A stretch of DNA of 64,000 bases from Calliphora vicina (GCF_958450345.1 NC_088784.1:93921947-93985946), one strand, 5' to 3'; shown: positions 36,561 to 48,188, counted from the first letter of the stretch. A program made the numbers and translations. The notes: a model not told the origin generated them from the letters alone.

Positions 36561-37574
36561 GAGCTGCATTAAAATTTCAAATCTGATATAAATCATTCAT
36601 TTACAGCTCTGCTTTGCAATAATTAATTTGTAATATTTATTAATTTTTCAACATTTTAATTGCATATGCCAATAATGATATTTTTTTTTTAAATTATTTA
36701 TCTATTTTGTTTAACTCGACTTCCTTATTGTCCATAAATTTTACTTGCCAACAATAATTTCCTTTCACAAGCACTCAACAATCACAGATTTAAACGTTTA
36801 TAATTGCAACCTGACTTGGTATATTTCTAATAAATTTTCTTTAGCCATAATTTTCAACTCTGTGGTAATATTTTTGTTAGTAGTTTTTCATTTATTTGTA
36901 AATACCACTAACTTAATAAGGCCATTTAATGAACAGCATAAAAAACCATTTAACGTTCACATCACATTAAATCGATTTGGATGACATGAAAACGTAAAAT
37001 GTGTGATAATTTACATGTAAAAAATTATGTATATTTATTCAGTTACACTTATTTAGTGTTACCGAAATGAAAACCCGTTACAACGGTTTTTCAACCGCCA
37101 TAACTTTGTTTAGTTTTTTTTTTGTTTTTTGCAGTATGTTCAGCTGCTACTTTGGTTGGGTCTTTCTTTTGGATGGTTTTCTTTGGCAACGAGTTTTTTT
37201 TTGACTTCAAGTAGACTTGTTTTTTTGTTGACGTAAATAAGGTAGAAAATAAAACGCAGAAAAAAGAAGTTGTAAGTCAGGTGTGTCTGCGTTGTTTATA
37301 TGTATGTTGTGAGAGCTTTTACTTTATTTTGTTTTTATAATTTGACAAAAAATTTTAAGTGTAATAAACTTTGGTCAATGTTATTTTGGTAACATAGACC
37401 AATATGGTTGGTTGGTTTGAGCTTAATAGGAGAATTTTTGTAAAACAGTACTTTGGTAATTTTTCGTACTCTTTTGTTTTGTGGAGAAGATACTAAATAA
37501 TTTCCAAAAAGTATTTTTTACTTTTTGGAAATTCTTTAATGGTTAAAAATTGTATCTCTTTTTGCTATTTTATT
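36561..37574. other. Intronic DNA, no gene seen
   Basis: AT-rich. One 79-codon frame (36745-36984) is without motifs. Nothing else recognisable. Confidence 0.45.
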
Positions 37575-38115
37575 GGGAGTATGACTTAAAAATGCGGGAT
37601 TTTTTAAAATTTCTAGCTTTTATTTGAAACATTTGTAAAATATAAATTTATTCAAGGTATTATCTATGACCTTTTCCCATCTTTCTGGCAACATATGGAT
37701 TACGAGCCAAAAGCACTCATCTTTTGAGGTCAAGAATGAATCAAAATAATTTCGAATACTCTGTTCTGAAGTGAGGCGTATAACAGAGAGAGCGTTCTGT
37801 AAGGCAAAATTTACCAACCACTTCTTTCTAAATAGTTTTTAACAGATATTGCAACCTGTCGCCGAGCATTGTCACAATCAAATATTACGGTTTTTCTACC
37901 AATGCTCGCTTCAAACGAATCAAGTACGTTTGGTCTGGCCAGATTTCAGCAGCTCATAATAGATAGGAACCATTTGGTCCCACAAAATACAGAGAATTAT
38001 CAGCGCCATGGATATCTGGGTTTGGTGTCGATTAGGCTAGTTGGCCGATCTTACGCTTCGTGTTATCGTAATGTATCCGTTTTTCATCGCGAGTAATGAT
38101 TCGGTGTAAAAATAA

Positions 38116-38844
38116 TCATGAGTGATGAGGCCCATTTCCATCTTAGCGGGTACGTAAATAAGCTAAATTTACGCTTAAGGGGCACTGAAAATCCGCGTGT
38201 AACCCACGAAGAGAAATTACACCCGCTCAAAGTCATTGTATGGTGTGTTGTTTTCGCTGGAGGAGTCATCGGACCTTTTTTCTTCGAAGACGTCGCGGGC
38301 CAAACGGTTACTGTGAATGGTGAGCGCTACAGAGCAATGATCAACGAGTTCTTTTTGCCGCAACTTGATGAATTGGGATTGGAAAATATGTGGTTCCAAC
38401 AGGATGGTGCAACGGCACACACTGCACGTGCCACAACCGATATGCTGAAGGATGCATTTGCCGGGCGCATAATCTCCCGTTTTGGCGATTTGCACTGGCC
38501 AGCAAGATCGCCTGATTTCACCGCTCCAGACTTATTTTTGTGGGGATTTTTGAAGTCGCGGGTTTATGTCAACTCAGACTCTTGCAGCTCTTAAAGACAA
38601 TATCCGTCAAGAATATGAGGACCTATCGCCGGAAGTTTTGGCCAAAGTGATGGAAAATGCCATAAAAAGGGCTCAAATGACAATCAACTGTGGCGGCGGC
38701 CATTTACATGACATCATATTCTCGACTTGATGTAAAAAAAATTAAAAGACCAAATAAAAATAATCCACAACAAGAATCAAAGTTTTTAATTATTTTTTTT
38801 TAATTACAGACAAAAAAACATCGGAAGTTTACTTTTGCTTCAGT
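38116..38844 (+). mobile_element. 5'-truncated DD41D mariner-like transposon inside mariner
   Basis: The insert carries the C-terminal half of a transposase and a 3' tail ending near 38840. Its left end starts abruptly in coding sequence with no inverted repeat. Orientation is opposite to the host mariner. Confidence 0.75.
38118..38730 (+). pseudogene. DD41D mariner-like transposase, C-terminal half, one frameshift
   Basis: The frame begins MSDEAHFHLSGYVNK (first Asp in SDEAHF) and continues VIVWCVVFAGGVIGPFFFED, MWFQQDGATAHTA (second Asp) and ARSPDFTAPDLFLWGF (third Asp). There are 41 residues between the second and third Asp, the spacing of the DD41D mariner-like group. A shift near 38570 ends the first frame at 38594. 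The next frame continues TLAALKDNIRQEYEDL and GGGHLHDIIFST to a stop at 38730, the normal family end. The N-terminal half with the DNA-binding domain is absent. Few lesions indicate a younger insertion than the host mariner. Confidence 0.85.
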
Positions 38845-39200
38845 CATACAAAATCTCTTTTTAAAGTCTCTCAGATTCAATTCGTATGGTGCCCCATTTC
38901 CCTGCTTTTGAATGAATTCTGCTGCTTGCAAACGCTTTGAAATGGCTAATTGAGTAGCTCCCAATGATTTAACAAGCTCTTGTTGAGTTTGACAACAATC
39001 CTCATGCTATAATGCCTCCAATTCTGGGTCTTCAAACTTTTTTGGCTGGCCTGGGCGATCTTTGTCTTCCGTGTCAAAATCACCACTTCTGAACAGCAAA
39101 AACCATCCCTCATACGTTGAAAACGATAAAACACATTCACCATAAATAAGTAAAGCAAAACTTCCCGCATATGACGCTTTGTTGGCACAAAATTCTGCAA

Positions 39201-39660
39201 CAAAAACTTTGTTGTTTACTTTTTGAATGAAAGACTGGGTTTTTGTATAAAATATCATGTCATTTTTCAACATAGTCTCCTTTCTCCAAATTTTCTCCAA
39301 TTTTTTATCCCTTCCAAAAAATAAAATTTGTCGAAGTCATAAAAATAGGTATTTTTTGTGAGATGAGTTCATCAAATCTCTTTCAGCAGAGACATTTCTT
39401 CAGGTTTGGAAGCAAAAAATAGTCATTCGGGGATAAAGCAGAAGAATAGGGTAGTTGAGAGAGCAATTCGTAGCCTAATTCATGGATTTTTCTATTGAAA
39501 CTGCACACGTGTGCATCCTTATGAGTGGAAACGCAACATCCATCTTGCGGAAAGCTTTCTCATACCCAAGTAATCATTAACAATTGAAACCACTGAGCGA
39601 TGTGAGAGGCTTATGACTTCCACAATCTCTCGCACTTTCCATCTTCATTCGACCAATACC
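39201..39660 (-). pseudogene. Second mariner type (mellifera/irritans-like), catalytic core deleted
   Basis: Reading leftward: VREIVEVISLSHRSVVSIVN and DYLGMRKLSARWMLRFHS match the region before the catalytic domain. The next recognisable part is KIHELGYELLSQLPYSSALS with NDYFLLPNLKK (the YSPDLAPSDYFLFPNLKK area holding the third Asp, here degenerate) and the C-terminal GDYVEK. Only a short, stop-containing stretch joins these two parts, so the segment with the first two Asp residues is gone. It lies end to end with mariner remnant 5 but is a different subfamily. Confidence 0.75.
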
Positions 39661-39717
39661 ATAAAATTGGAAGATGTTAAACCTTAAATCATGAAGGTCA
39701 AAATTTTCAATATTTGG

Positions 39718-40254
39718 AATTTCTAATTTAAAGATAGCGAAATGTTATTTATTTTTGGGCCGATTTTGATGAAACTTAAGGAGAATATAACATGAAGTCT
39801 AGTATTTATAAAAACAGCACAAATATGGAAATTAACCCTTAATGGCACTTGGGGTTAAAATGACCCCAAACTTTAAAAATCATAATAAAACTGGTCAATT
39901 TCAATAGTGCTGATCAAAATTTGAATTTTAAAGGAAGCAAACTTAAAAATATTGTACATATTGTGTATTAGAAAGTTTTATTGAGAATTTTTGTGTACTT
40001 TTGATGTATTAAATTTAAACAAATAAATTGAATGATTCCGTTTACTTAATTATACAAAACATTAAAATTAGCCCTATATTGACTGTATTTTTCGTGATTT
40101 TAAAAGTTGAGTGTCATTCTGAACCCAAGTGCCATTAAGGGTTAATTTTAAATATTATACTGTTTTTGTAAATACTTCATGTTATATTCTCCTTAAGTTT
40201 CATCAAAATCAGCCGAAAAATAAATAACATTTCGCTATCTTTAAATTAGAAATT
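39718..40254. repeat. Foldback: 78-bp arms with a TTAA MITE at the centre
   Basis: 39721-39798 and 40174-40251 are inverted copies with two mismatches (TTCTAATTTAAAGATAGCGA...). Weaker matching continues inward to the TTAA sites and outward by a few bases. Confidence 0.85.
39832..40145. mobile_element. TTAA-flanked MITE (piggyBac-like ends), 306 bp
   Basis: TTAA at 39832-39835 and 40142-40145 flanks perfect 18-bp ends CCCTTAATGGCACTTGGG and complement, with partial matching for another 14 bases. No transposase. Confidence 0.8.
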
Positions 40255-40366
40255 TGAATTAGAATTTAGATTGTTTCGGATTTAGAGACCTCGACTGGGC
40301 ATCCAGAACGTTCGGTATATTTGTGCTTGTACGGCCACAACGAATTTCAGTAAACCACTTGTTATA

Positions 40367-41083
40367 CCCACACCAACATAGTGGGGAGGGAATTATGCGT
40401 TTGTGCAGATGTTTGTAACGCCGAAAAATATTAGTCTAACATCCACCTTAAAGTATACCGATCGACTTAGAATCACTTTCTGAGTCGATTAAACGATGTC
40501 CGTCCGTCTGGTTGGCTGGCTGGCTGTCCATGTCCAAAGTACAGGACGCAATTTTGAAGATATTTCGATAAAATTTAGTAAATATTATTTTTTCGGCCCA
40601 AGGCCGAAGCCTATTGAAACTGGCTGAAATCGGTCCATTATTTCACCTAGCCCCCATACAAATGTCCTTCCGAAATTGGACTTTGTCGGTCATAAATGTT
40701 TAATTTACAAATGTATCTACACAAATTGCGCTGCAAATAAGTTTTATATATACAAAATTCATGTCACCAAATTTTGTTACGATCGGTCCATAATTGGTCA
40801 TAGCTCCCATATAGACCCGCTTCCGAAAATCACTTTAACGTGCATAAATCGGTTAAAAATGTTGGTTTATACGCAAAATTCAACATAAATAACTTTCATA
40901 TAGACATAAATCACACTACCTAATTTCATGGTGATCGGTCCATAATTGGTCATAGCCCCCATATAAGGCCCACTTCAGAAAATCACTCAAAAATATAAAT
41001 TACTGAAATTTTAAAAGAAAAATGTTTTTGCTCTTTTACTTAGTATGGTCGGGCTTGACCGACCATACTTTCTTACTTGTTTA
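40367..41083 (+). repeat. DINE-like dispersed element, family A, copy 4 (free-standing)
   Basis: It runs from TATACCCACACCAACATAGTG through GATGTCCGTCCGTCTGG to the hairpin ATGGTCGG...CCGACCAT and CTTTCTTACTTGTTTA. Here it is not inside family B, so A is an element in its own right. Confidence 0.8.
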
Positions 41084-42689
41084 CCATTGAAATTGATGAT
41101 GGACAGTTTCCAGTTCTGCTTAACAATCACACGAAATTCACTTTTTTCATTTTCTCCTCAAGTCTTGCGGTAGTCTGCTATCAATGATTGTCAAAGACAA
41201 ACTAAATGGCGAAGCTTGTTCAAATTTTGACAGGAGGCCAACGACAGATTCCTCTTCTCCTCAAGTCACGCGCTAGTCTGCTATTAATGGCTGTCAAACA
41301 CAAACTAAATGGCGCAGCTTGATCAAATTTTGACAGGAGACCAATGACAGATGCTTATTGACAAGACCAGTGTTTCCCTTTTAACTAAGAAGCGGGAAAT
41401 TGCAGGTGTAGAACTTATTGGCCCGTCGTCCTAGAAGTGGCAACAAGCTAATTGGAAAACATTGTTAGTCATATCTATTGATAGCTATAAAAACTATAAC
41501 CTGCAAACAAGTACCAACCTAATATAAAATATTCAACCAGTATCTATTTGAGCCACAACTTTTAGATCATTGTTTACTGTCAAAGTAATTGACACACTTT
41601 ACTGTATTTTAAACCTATTTTTTTCTCTCTGCAATCGCAAAATACACAAGAAATAAAAATGTCAAATAAAAATTAATACATGTTAACAAAAAGCAATAAT
41701 GAAATGAAGAAAAAAAAATTATTTAAATGTCAAATTTATTTTTGTTAATTTGAAGCCACAAATAGAGGAAATAAACATATGTACATAGTTTTGTATTTTC
41801 GGTTTTATTGTTTGGTTTCATTTTTTTAAGTTTGTTAACACACATATAACGAAAATGGTCAAAATAAACAGTTGCAGTTATTGTGTTAAAGCCAAAACTT
41901 TAAATATAAACAACAAAAAAGTTTAGACACATGCTTAGATTACTACAAAAATAAATGGTCTTTCTATATAAATACCTATACATTTATACGAATACATACA
42001 TTTCTGTATATACCATAAATACTGCTGCTATTTCCACTGCTGCTATATTAGTAATTGTTGTGGTCTGGGGGCTAATGGTCAATAACTTTTTTATGAGTCA
42101 GCTTTCATTGTTTATTTTTTTTTTCTTCTCTATATTTCTTTCCTTTATTAGACACGGAACATGAAATTTTTTTAAAAGCCAACATTTGTTAGGGCCACGA
42201 TCAGTTTCAGCAATTTTTACTGCGTGCTTCACCTCCCAATTTAGGGTGTTCAAATACTTCACAAGGTGTGTTTATGCTGAAATATTTTATATTAAATTAA
42301 GAGAAGAAACTAAAGAAATGTATTGTTTTAGTACTTATAATGTTTACCTTTATAACTAACTAATTATAATTTTTGTTTGCTTCTTTTTAACTGGCAGCGA
42401 GCGCTTTAATGATAGAATAGATAATTTGAAAAATTGTACCACTTATTATTATGCTTTTCTTTATTTTGCCTACATATTTACTTCACTTTTTAATATCAAC
42501 TTAATGCACTTTTAACATGAAAGTTATTATTTTAAATATAATTAAGTTAAAAGCAAATGAAAAAAACATAATGTTTTTTCACAACAAAGTGCTTAAATAT
42601 AGCAGCAATTTTGCAAGTCTAACTAAGTTATCTCAAACTAAGTATGAAGTTTCGGTCGCACATGGTAAATATTTACTGGAATATGCATA
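41084..42689. other. Intronic DNA with a 103-bp tandem duplication
   Basis: TCTCCTCAAGTC...TTTTGACAGGAG(G/A)CCAA is present twice, starting at 41153 and 41256. The rest is AT-rich and featureless. Confidence 0.5.
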
Positions 42690-43225
42690 ACCATTGTTAT
42701 CTATGAACTTTTCCTATCTTTCTGGCAACATATGGATTCAGAGCCAAAAGAACTGCTTATCTTTTGAGACTAATAACGAATCAAGCTCATATCTAGATAC
42801 TCTGTCTTTTATAGAGCACTTAACTGAATGTGCAACATTATGCATGTCAACAGGCATCTGTCAAAATTGGAACAAGCTGCGTCATTTAGTTAGTCTGGCC
42901 GCATATTCTGTGAGTTTTTCAGTCAATGCTCACTTCTAACGAGTATGTCGCGTGGTACAGGTTCCCCGTGATGGTCTGGCCAGATTTCAGCAGCTCATAA
43001 TAGACAGGACTCTTTTGGTCCCACCAAGTACAAAGCATTACCTTATCGCCATGGATATTTGGTGTCGATTCGGCTGGTTGGCCTGGCTTCACTTACGATC
43101 ACTTACGATCTCTTATCGTAATGGATCCATTATTCATCGCATGTAATGATTCGGTGCAATAATGATTTTCTTTTATAGAGCTCAAGCATAATTTTGGACT
43201 TTTAAAATCGTCTTTCAGCAGAAGC
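42690..43225 (-). pseudogene. mariner (DD34D) transposase remnant 6 (most decayed)
   Basis: Only nucleotide-level similarity remains: AACTTTTCCTATCTTTCTGGCAACATATGG, GTTCCCCGTGATGGTCTGGC and TAATGGATCCAT(T/A)...CATCGCATGTAATGATTCGG match the other copies in order. The coding frame is broken throughout and the HTH half is absent. It ends near 43225. Confidence 0.7.
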
Positions 43226-43713
43226 ATAAATTCTCTGATACCTGGAGTATGCGAAAAATATTGTAACACATACGTTTGTCCAATATGAAGCAGGTGTATT
43301 ATTTTATTAAACCTGTCTCAAATTTCTTTGAATTTTCCTATCAGGAATATTTTGAATCTTCAGTGCTTTCGGTCCATTATGAAATAGCAGAAGTCGTGAG
43401 GAATTTTTTAGTATACTCTACATTCTTAGCATTTATGTGAACGTTTGTCAATGGTTCAGTTCTACTGATGCCGCTTAATTAAATGGAAATAGTTTGACGA
43501 CAGACCAAGATGAGTTATGATTGAGAATATGAATACCGTGAAAAACTGGAAATTGACATCGGATCCAAAGATTCTGAAATTTTACCCCAGTGGGTTCAAA
43601 GCCTTTAAATTAAATGGTGTTTTGGTACCTTTTGATACTCATTATTTCTTTATTTTCTTTTAAACAAATTTAAAATAGAGGTTTAATGTCAAATAAATAC
43701 CAGTTGTATTTGG
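43226..43713. other. Intronic DNA, no gene seen
   Basis: No recognisable feature until GTATTTGG, the target duplication of the next element, at 43706. Confidence 0.4.
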
Positions 43714-45255
43714 CAAAGCTGTAAATAATCATTTATTTTTGAATTAATTCGCGAATCATTCACACAAAAATATTAATTGTATGAAATTAGATTGAATTCA
43801 TATGAATTTGGTAAAAATTAATGCAATTAATTTCCAATTTAAATTAATTTGTCAAATGAATTGCAATTCGCTTCCAATCAAATGAATTTGTTGAATGAAT
43901 TTTGTCAAAATGAATTGAAATTCATTCGAATTGAATGGATTTTGAATTAATTCAAATGAATTAGAAGAAAAAATTAGCAATTAATTTCCAACTCATTTGA
44001 ATTGATTGAAATTTTAATTGATTTCGTAAGTAAATTTACAGTAAGTATCAATGTCGTTCTGTTCTTCAACTATTTTTATACCCTTCACCATGAGTGGCAA
44101 GGTTATATATAAGTTTGTCATTCCGTTTGTAATTTCTACATTTTTCATTTGCGACCCCACAAAGTATATATATTCTGAATCGTTATAGATAGCGGAGTCG
44201 ATATAGCCATGTCCGTCTGTCCGTCTGTGTGTTGAAATCAACTTTCTGAAGCCCCCAAATAACTTACATACACGAATGATACATCAATATCTTCGAAATT
44301 CTTCCGGCTCGGTTTCTATTTAAAATCGAGAAAATCGGTTCACAAATGGCTGAGACATAAAGAAAAAATCAGGACAACCTCGATTTTTGACCTATTTTTG
44401 ACCCATATCTGGATTACTAAATCATTATTATAGACAATATGGATATCTAATGATAGATATTTCAAAGACCTGTGCAACGACGTATATAAGACCATAGTAA
44501 GTTGGACCTACAATTGGTCAAAATCAGAAAAAAAATTTTGAACCCGAATTTTTTTTTTCACTAAATTTTAAAACAAAAAAAAAAATTTTTAAAATTAAAA
44601 AAAAAAATTTTAAATTTAAAAAACAATTTCGAAAAACAACGGAAAAAAATTTAAATTTTGTTTACCTAAAAATATTTAAAATTTTTATTTTAAAGTATAA
44701 TTTGGTGAAGGGTATATAAGATTCGGCACAGCCGAATTAGCTCTCTTACTTGTTTTATGTCAAATTCTTAGATTTGATATTCCCATGATATACTGCAATT
44801 GTCAGGTAGCGGCAGAATAGGAATTTAATTATTTGGTATTGGCGTAAATCCTTTCAAAATGGGAAAATTTTGTTTATTTGCTAAAAGAAACTTAATTTTT
44901 TATCACATACTGTGAAAATATTTTTAAAGGAAAAATTTGCTTACATTTGTACTGAATATTTTCATTTTGGTAGGAGAAATTTTCATTTTTCATTCCCCCT
45001 AGATGTGCTCCTGATTTTGATTGATTGCAACTATTTTTTGATTTCATTCATTTGAATAGTAATTCATTGTTCCAAATCATTTGATGAACTCAAAATCAAT
45101 TAAATTCAATTAGAAACGAATTGCAATTCATTTGAATTGGAAATGTATTGAAATTCATTTCTGAGTAATTCGTTTGTTGTGAAAAGGATTACTTCAAAAT
45201 TTAGCTAATTCGCAACGAACTAAAATCAAAAAAGAATGATTCATTTACAGCTCAG
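43714..45255. mobile_element. Non-autonomous hAT-type element (GAATT-rich, 1542 bp including a nested DINE-like copy)
   Basis: Identical 8-mers GTATTTGG lie at 43706-43713 and 45256-45263. The ends CAAAGCTGTAAATAATCATT and (complement of right) CTGAGCTGTAAATGAATCAT are inverted repeats. The interior is made of TGAATT/AATTCA variants (GAATTGAAATTCATT). A family-B element occupies 44074-44757. Confidence 0.85.
44074..44757 (+). repeat. DINE-like dispersed element, family B, copy 4 (complete, without A)
   Basis: It runs from TATACCCTTCACCATGAGTG, through TGTCCGTCTGTCCGTCTGTG, to TTGGTGAAGGGTATATAAG, the hairpin CGGCACAGCCG and CTCTCTTACTTGTTTT. It shows what B looks like when no A copy is inserted. 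Confidence 0.85.
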
Positions 45256-45263
45256 GTATTTGG

Positions 45264-45824
45264 TACTTTTTGAAAATTCGAATTTGGTAACTTTTGTTAT
45301 TGGTACTATTTTCAATTTATTTTAAATTATAAAACTAACAATGAAAACATTTGTGGCATAGTTTACTCAAGCCACATATGTATAAATTTAAGGGTACAAT
45401 TAAGAAAAATAAGTTTGGTACTTTTTTAAAAAATAATTTTTATATAAATTGAAGCAGATTTGGAACTACATATACAACATTTTTGGAAAAAATTCGAAAT
45501 TAGGAAATTGGTACATTTTTGCTTCTAAATAATAGTACTTTTTTAATACATAGTTTGAATACGAATCACAGATAAAATGGAAATCAGATAAATGATGATT
45601 TTTTTAAATAAATTATTCTACAATAGTGATGGGTATATAGAGAATATAGATTGTAATAACACCATATGCTTTCTCTTTCTCCTTTTATTTGAGGATTTTT
45701 ATTTCGTATTTCACCATTTTAATGAACTTAGTGTTGTGGCTATGAGTGCCGACTACTGACCTAGAGACACATATGAATTAAACGGGAATGAAAAACGGAA
45801 CTCTAAGTAATTTATTATTTATTT
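45264..45824. other. Intronic DNA, GGTACTTTTT-rich
   Basis: The motif TTGGTAC(T/A)TTTT recurs (45264-45560) and resembles the ends of the hAT-type element at 15.5-16.8 kb; possibly a decayed relative. No gene seen. Confidence 0.4.
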
Positions 45825-46062
45825 GAGATTTCCATAAATCAGAGCGAAATGCCCAATCATGTACAGGTCGTGGTTGGAGGTCGTTGGTTGGTTTCATTCC
45901 CACCCGAACAGGCCAAACCCCATTTGATTGATATTAAATTTAATAGTGAAACTGTTCGTGGCTGTCCATTCGTTTGGCAGGTGGCGGAAACCTCACGTGT
46001 TATGTTGAATTTATCGAACTTGGTGTTGGTACTGGTGAATAGGCCGACAGGATTTAATATCG
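45825..46062 (+). pseudogene. Decayed partial copy of filamin exon (codons 131-209 counted from 47200)
   Basis: This 238-bp stretch is a close copy of 47590-47827, from GAGATTTCCATAAAT to the GGCC before ATTTAATATC. The frame is preserved without stops: MPNHVQVVVGGRWLVSF here against VPNHVQVVGGGRCLVSF in the parent. About 15 codons have changed the amino acid against about six silent changes. Two Cys have become Trp, and Gly, Pro and Glu positions have changed. It starts and ends inside filamin repeats with no splice site matching the parent's phases, and the open frame continues to 46319 with unrelated residues. The pattern fits a partial duplication that has lost constraint, not a spare exon. 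It lies in the intron 1.1 kb before the first visible exon. Confidence 0.85.
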
Positions 46063-47176
46063 AATTTGTTTTTACAAATGTTTTCAATATATTTTTAATT
46101 AGAACTTTTATAAGTTTAAAAAAAATATATAATAAATTATGTAGATTAAGGGAAAACATTGAAAACATGGTTACCAAACAATATGCAGGAAACAATTTTC
46201 TAAGAAATTTATCAAATTTCCTGCCCACATCCAAGTCCATACATACCATAATTGGAGAACAATCAAACTTTTATATTTTTTTTTTTCTAAAAATTTTACA
46301 AAACTTAGAATGCTGCTGAGCAAAACAATAAACGTTTTCTTTCAAGCATGATAATAATAATAATATAACTAAAATCACACACTTGTTTAGCACAAAATTC
46401 CTACAATAGGGGGAAATAATACAAAATAAAAATCTTCACATATCAATTACCACAGGCAGTAATGGGAAACAGCACAGAAATGCAAAACAATTTCACAGCA
46501 CTATGACAAAAAGACAATTCAACAAACGAGAAAATACATAAAATAAGTATTTTCACAAAACCAGACAAGACAAAACAAAACAAAACAATGCAATGTATTC
46601 AAATTACATGAAGACCTCAAAATATTTGCAATCTTTTCAGCCACTCGAGATAATTTCAATGTTAATGTTAAACTATTTATTTATTTACTTCCCCTGGTTT
46701 TAAGGTTAAATAGACTAGATCAAATCACTTGCATACTGGCAGGCATATGAAAAAGAAACTTAGATCCCAATCATATGTAGGAAGAAGTATCATGTTTAAC
46801 CTAATGCAACAGTTAACAAATGAATTACGAAAACTTAAACTTAAAAGTCAAAGAAAAGTACACCTTGACGTTTGACGTTTGGGATAATTCTTTACGAGTA
46901 TTCTGTCAAGTAGAAATATTACAATTGAAACTTAAAGTATTTTTTTTTTAATTTTTTAATTAGAAATGAAAAGGGGGAATTTTAACGAAGAAACCCTGTA
47001 TTAAAATGTTAATGATTTTAGGCACACCAGTCAGTCTCTTTGTAATAAGTCATGGTATAATGCAGAATGTGGGGTCAGTTACCGCTTTATTGACAGTTGG
47101 GGGCAAATAGCAAATTTAAAAATAGTTATAGTTCTTTAAAATACAAAATTTATAAATCTCTCTTTCTCAATTTCAG
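46063..47176. other. Intron directly upstream of the first visible filamin exon
   Basis: A-rich, with AAAACAAAACAAAACAA near 46570. It ends in the pyrimidine-rich acceptor tract at 47155-47176. No further coding similarity seen. Confidence 0.6.
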
Positions 47177-48188
47177 GTTCACCCTGGCACGTTGAAATCA
47201 TGTCGACACCCGGTATAACTGCATTGGGCGAATCGACCCGTTTAGTACCCGCTAATACACCGGCGGTTTTTGATATACTGCCGCCTCCTGGTCAAAGCCT
47301 TGCGAAAGGCGAGTGCGTGGCAACAGTTTTGGGTCCTAACAAGACCAAACTGAATGCCAGAGTCACCCACGAGGCGGCAAACGGTGCCGCACGCATCGAG
47401 TTCGTACCCACCGAGGTTGGTACGCACATCATTGAGGCCTCCATAAACGGTACGAAAATATCTGGCGGCCCCTTGATAGCCAAAGTCTACGATTCGAGTT
47501 TAATACAAGTCACAGATGTCAATGGCGGTGTGGTCGGTCAGCCCTGTCAATTTCGCGTAGATGCCAGTGCTGCGGGCGAAGGTCAACTGGAGATTTCCAT
47601 AAATGAGGGTGAAGTGCCCAATCATGTACAGGTCGTAGGTGGTGGACGTTGTTTGGTTTCATTCACCCCAGAACAGGCCAAACCCCATTTGATTGATATT
47701 AAATTTAATGGTGAAACTGTTCGTGGCTGTCCATTCGTTTGCCAGGTGGCGGACACCTCACGTGTTATGTTGAATTTATCGAATTTGGAGTTGATACCGG
47801 TGAATAGGCCAGCTTCGTTTCATATCACTGTAAGTGGTGGTGGTGCTGCTGAATTGGCCGTTAGCGTGCGTGGACCACATGGTGAGCTACCGGTACGTGT
47901 GACCGGGGATATACATGCTGGTTTCACTGCCGAATTTACACCCACCGCAGTGGGTGGTCATTCCATAAATGTTGAATACAATGGTTTCCCCGTGCAGGGC
48001 ACACCATTCTTGGCCAAATCATATGATGCTACTAAAGTAGTGGTGGGTAGTGTGTCGCGTGGTACCGTCGGTCGTCCAGTGCAATTTACCGTCGATGCCG
48101 GTGATGCGGGTGAGGGTAATTTGGAAATTACCATTTCGGCCAAGGGTCAAAATATACCCACACAAGTACATCCCCAAGGCAGTGCAAG
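47177..48188 (+). CDS. jbug: Filamin-type protein (jitterbug-like), internal exon 1 of 5 visible
   Basis: This exon codes for about 337 residues of a filamin, a rod of Ig-like repeats that cross-links actin and anchors membrane proteins. The acceptor is a pyrimidine-rich tract ending TTTCAG at 47176. The first two bases complete a Gly codon and are followed by SPWHVEIM, the usual end of a filamin repeat. The ATG at 47200 is therefore an internal Met and not a start. Repeats run roughly 47203-47493, 47494-47754 and 47755-48027, with a fourth starting at 48028. Repeat ends carry the family's G-x-P-F/L motif (RGCPF, QGTPF), and VPTEVGTHIIEASING is a typical filamin strand pair. The donor GTAATT at 48189 splits an Arg codon (AG|A). 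Assignment to jitterbug rather than cheerio rests on remembered similarity; the filamin fold itself is certain. Confidence 0.88.

Larger units (their letters stand above)
37575..39200 (-). pseudogene. mariner (DD34D) remnant 5, interrupted by a DD41D element
   Basis: The left terminal repeat TATGACTTAAAAATGCGGGATTTT is at 37581. The mariner body continues to ~38115 (decayed WIHYDN region near 38070) and resumes at about 38845 with CATACAAAATC...TCTCAGATTCAATTCGTATGG. It runs to ~39200 with HTH residues (GDFDTEDKDRPGQPKKFEDP). The break point matches the middle of the uninterrupted copies. Multiple stops. Confidence 0.8.

Noticed and set aside
38217..38521. Minus-strand frames opposite the DD41D transposase
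   Set aside because: Antisense shadows; the + strand has the catalytic motifs.
45849..46319. A 156-codon gene on the + strand
   Set aside because: The first third is a decayed copy of filamin exon sequence; the rest is AT-rich intron without motifs.
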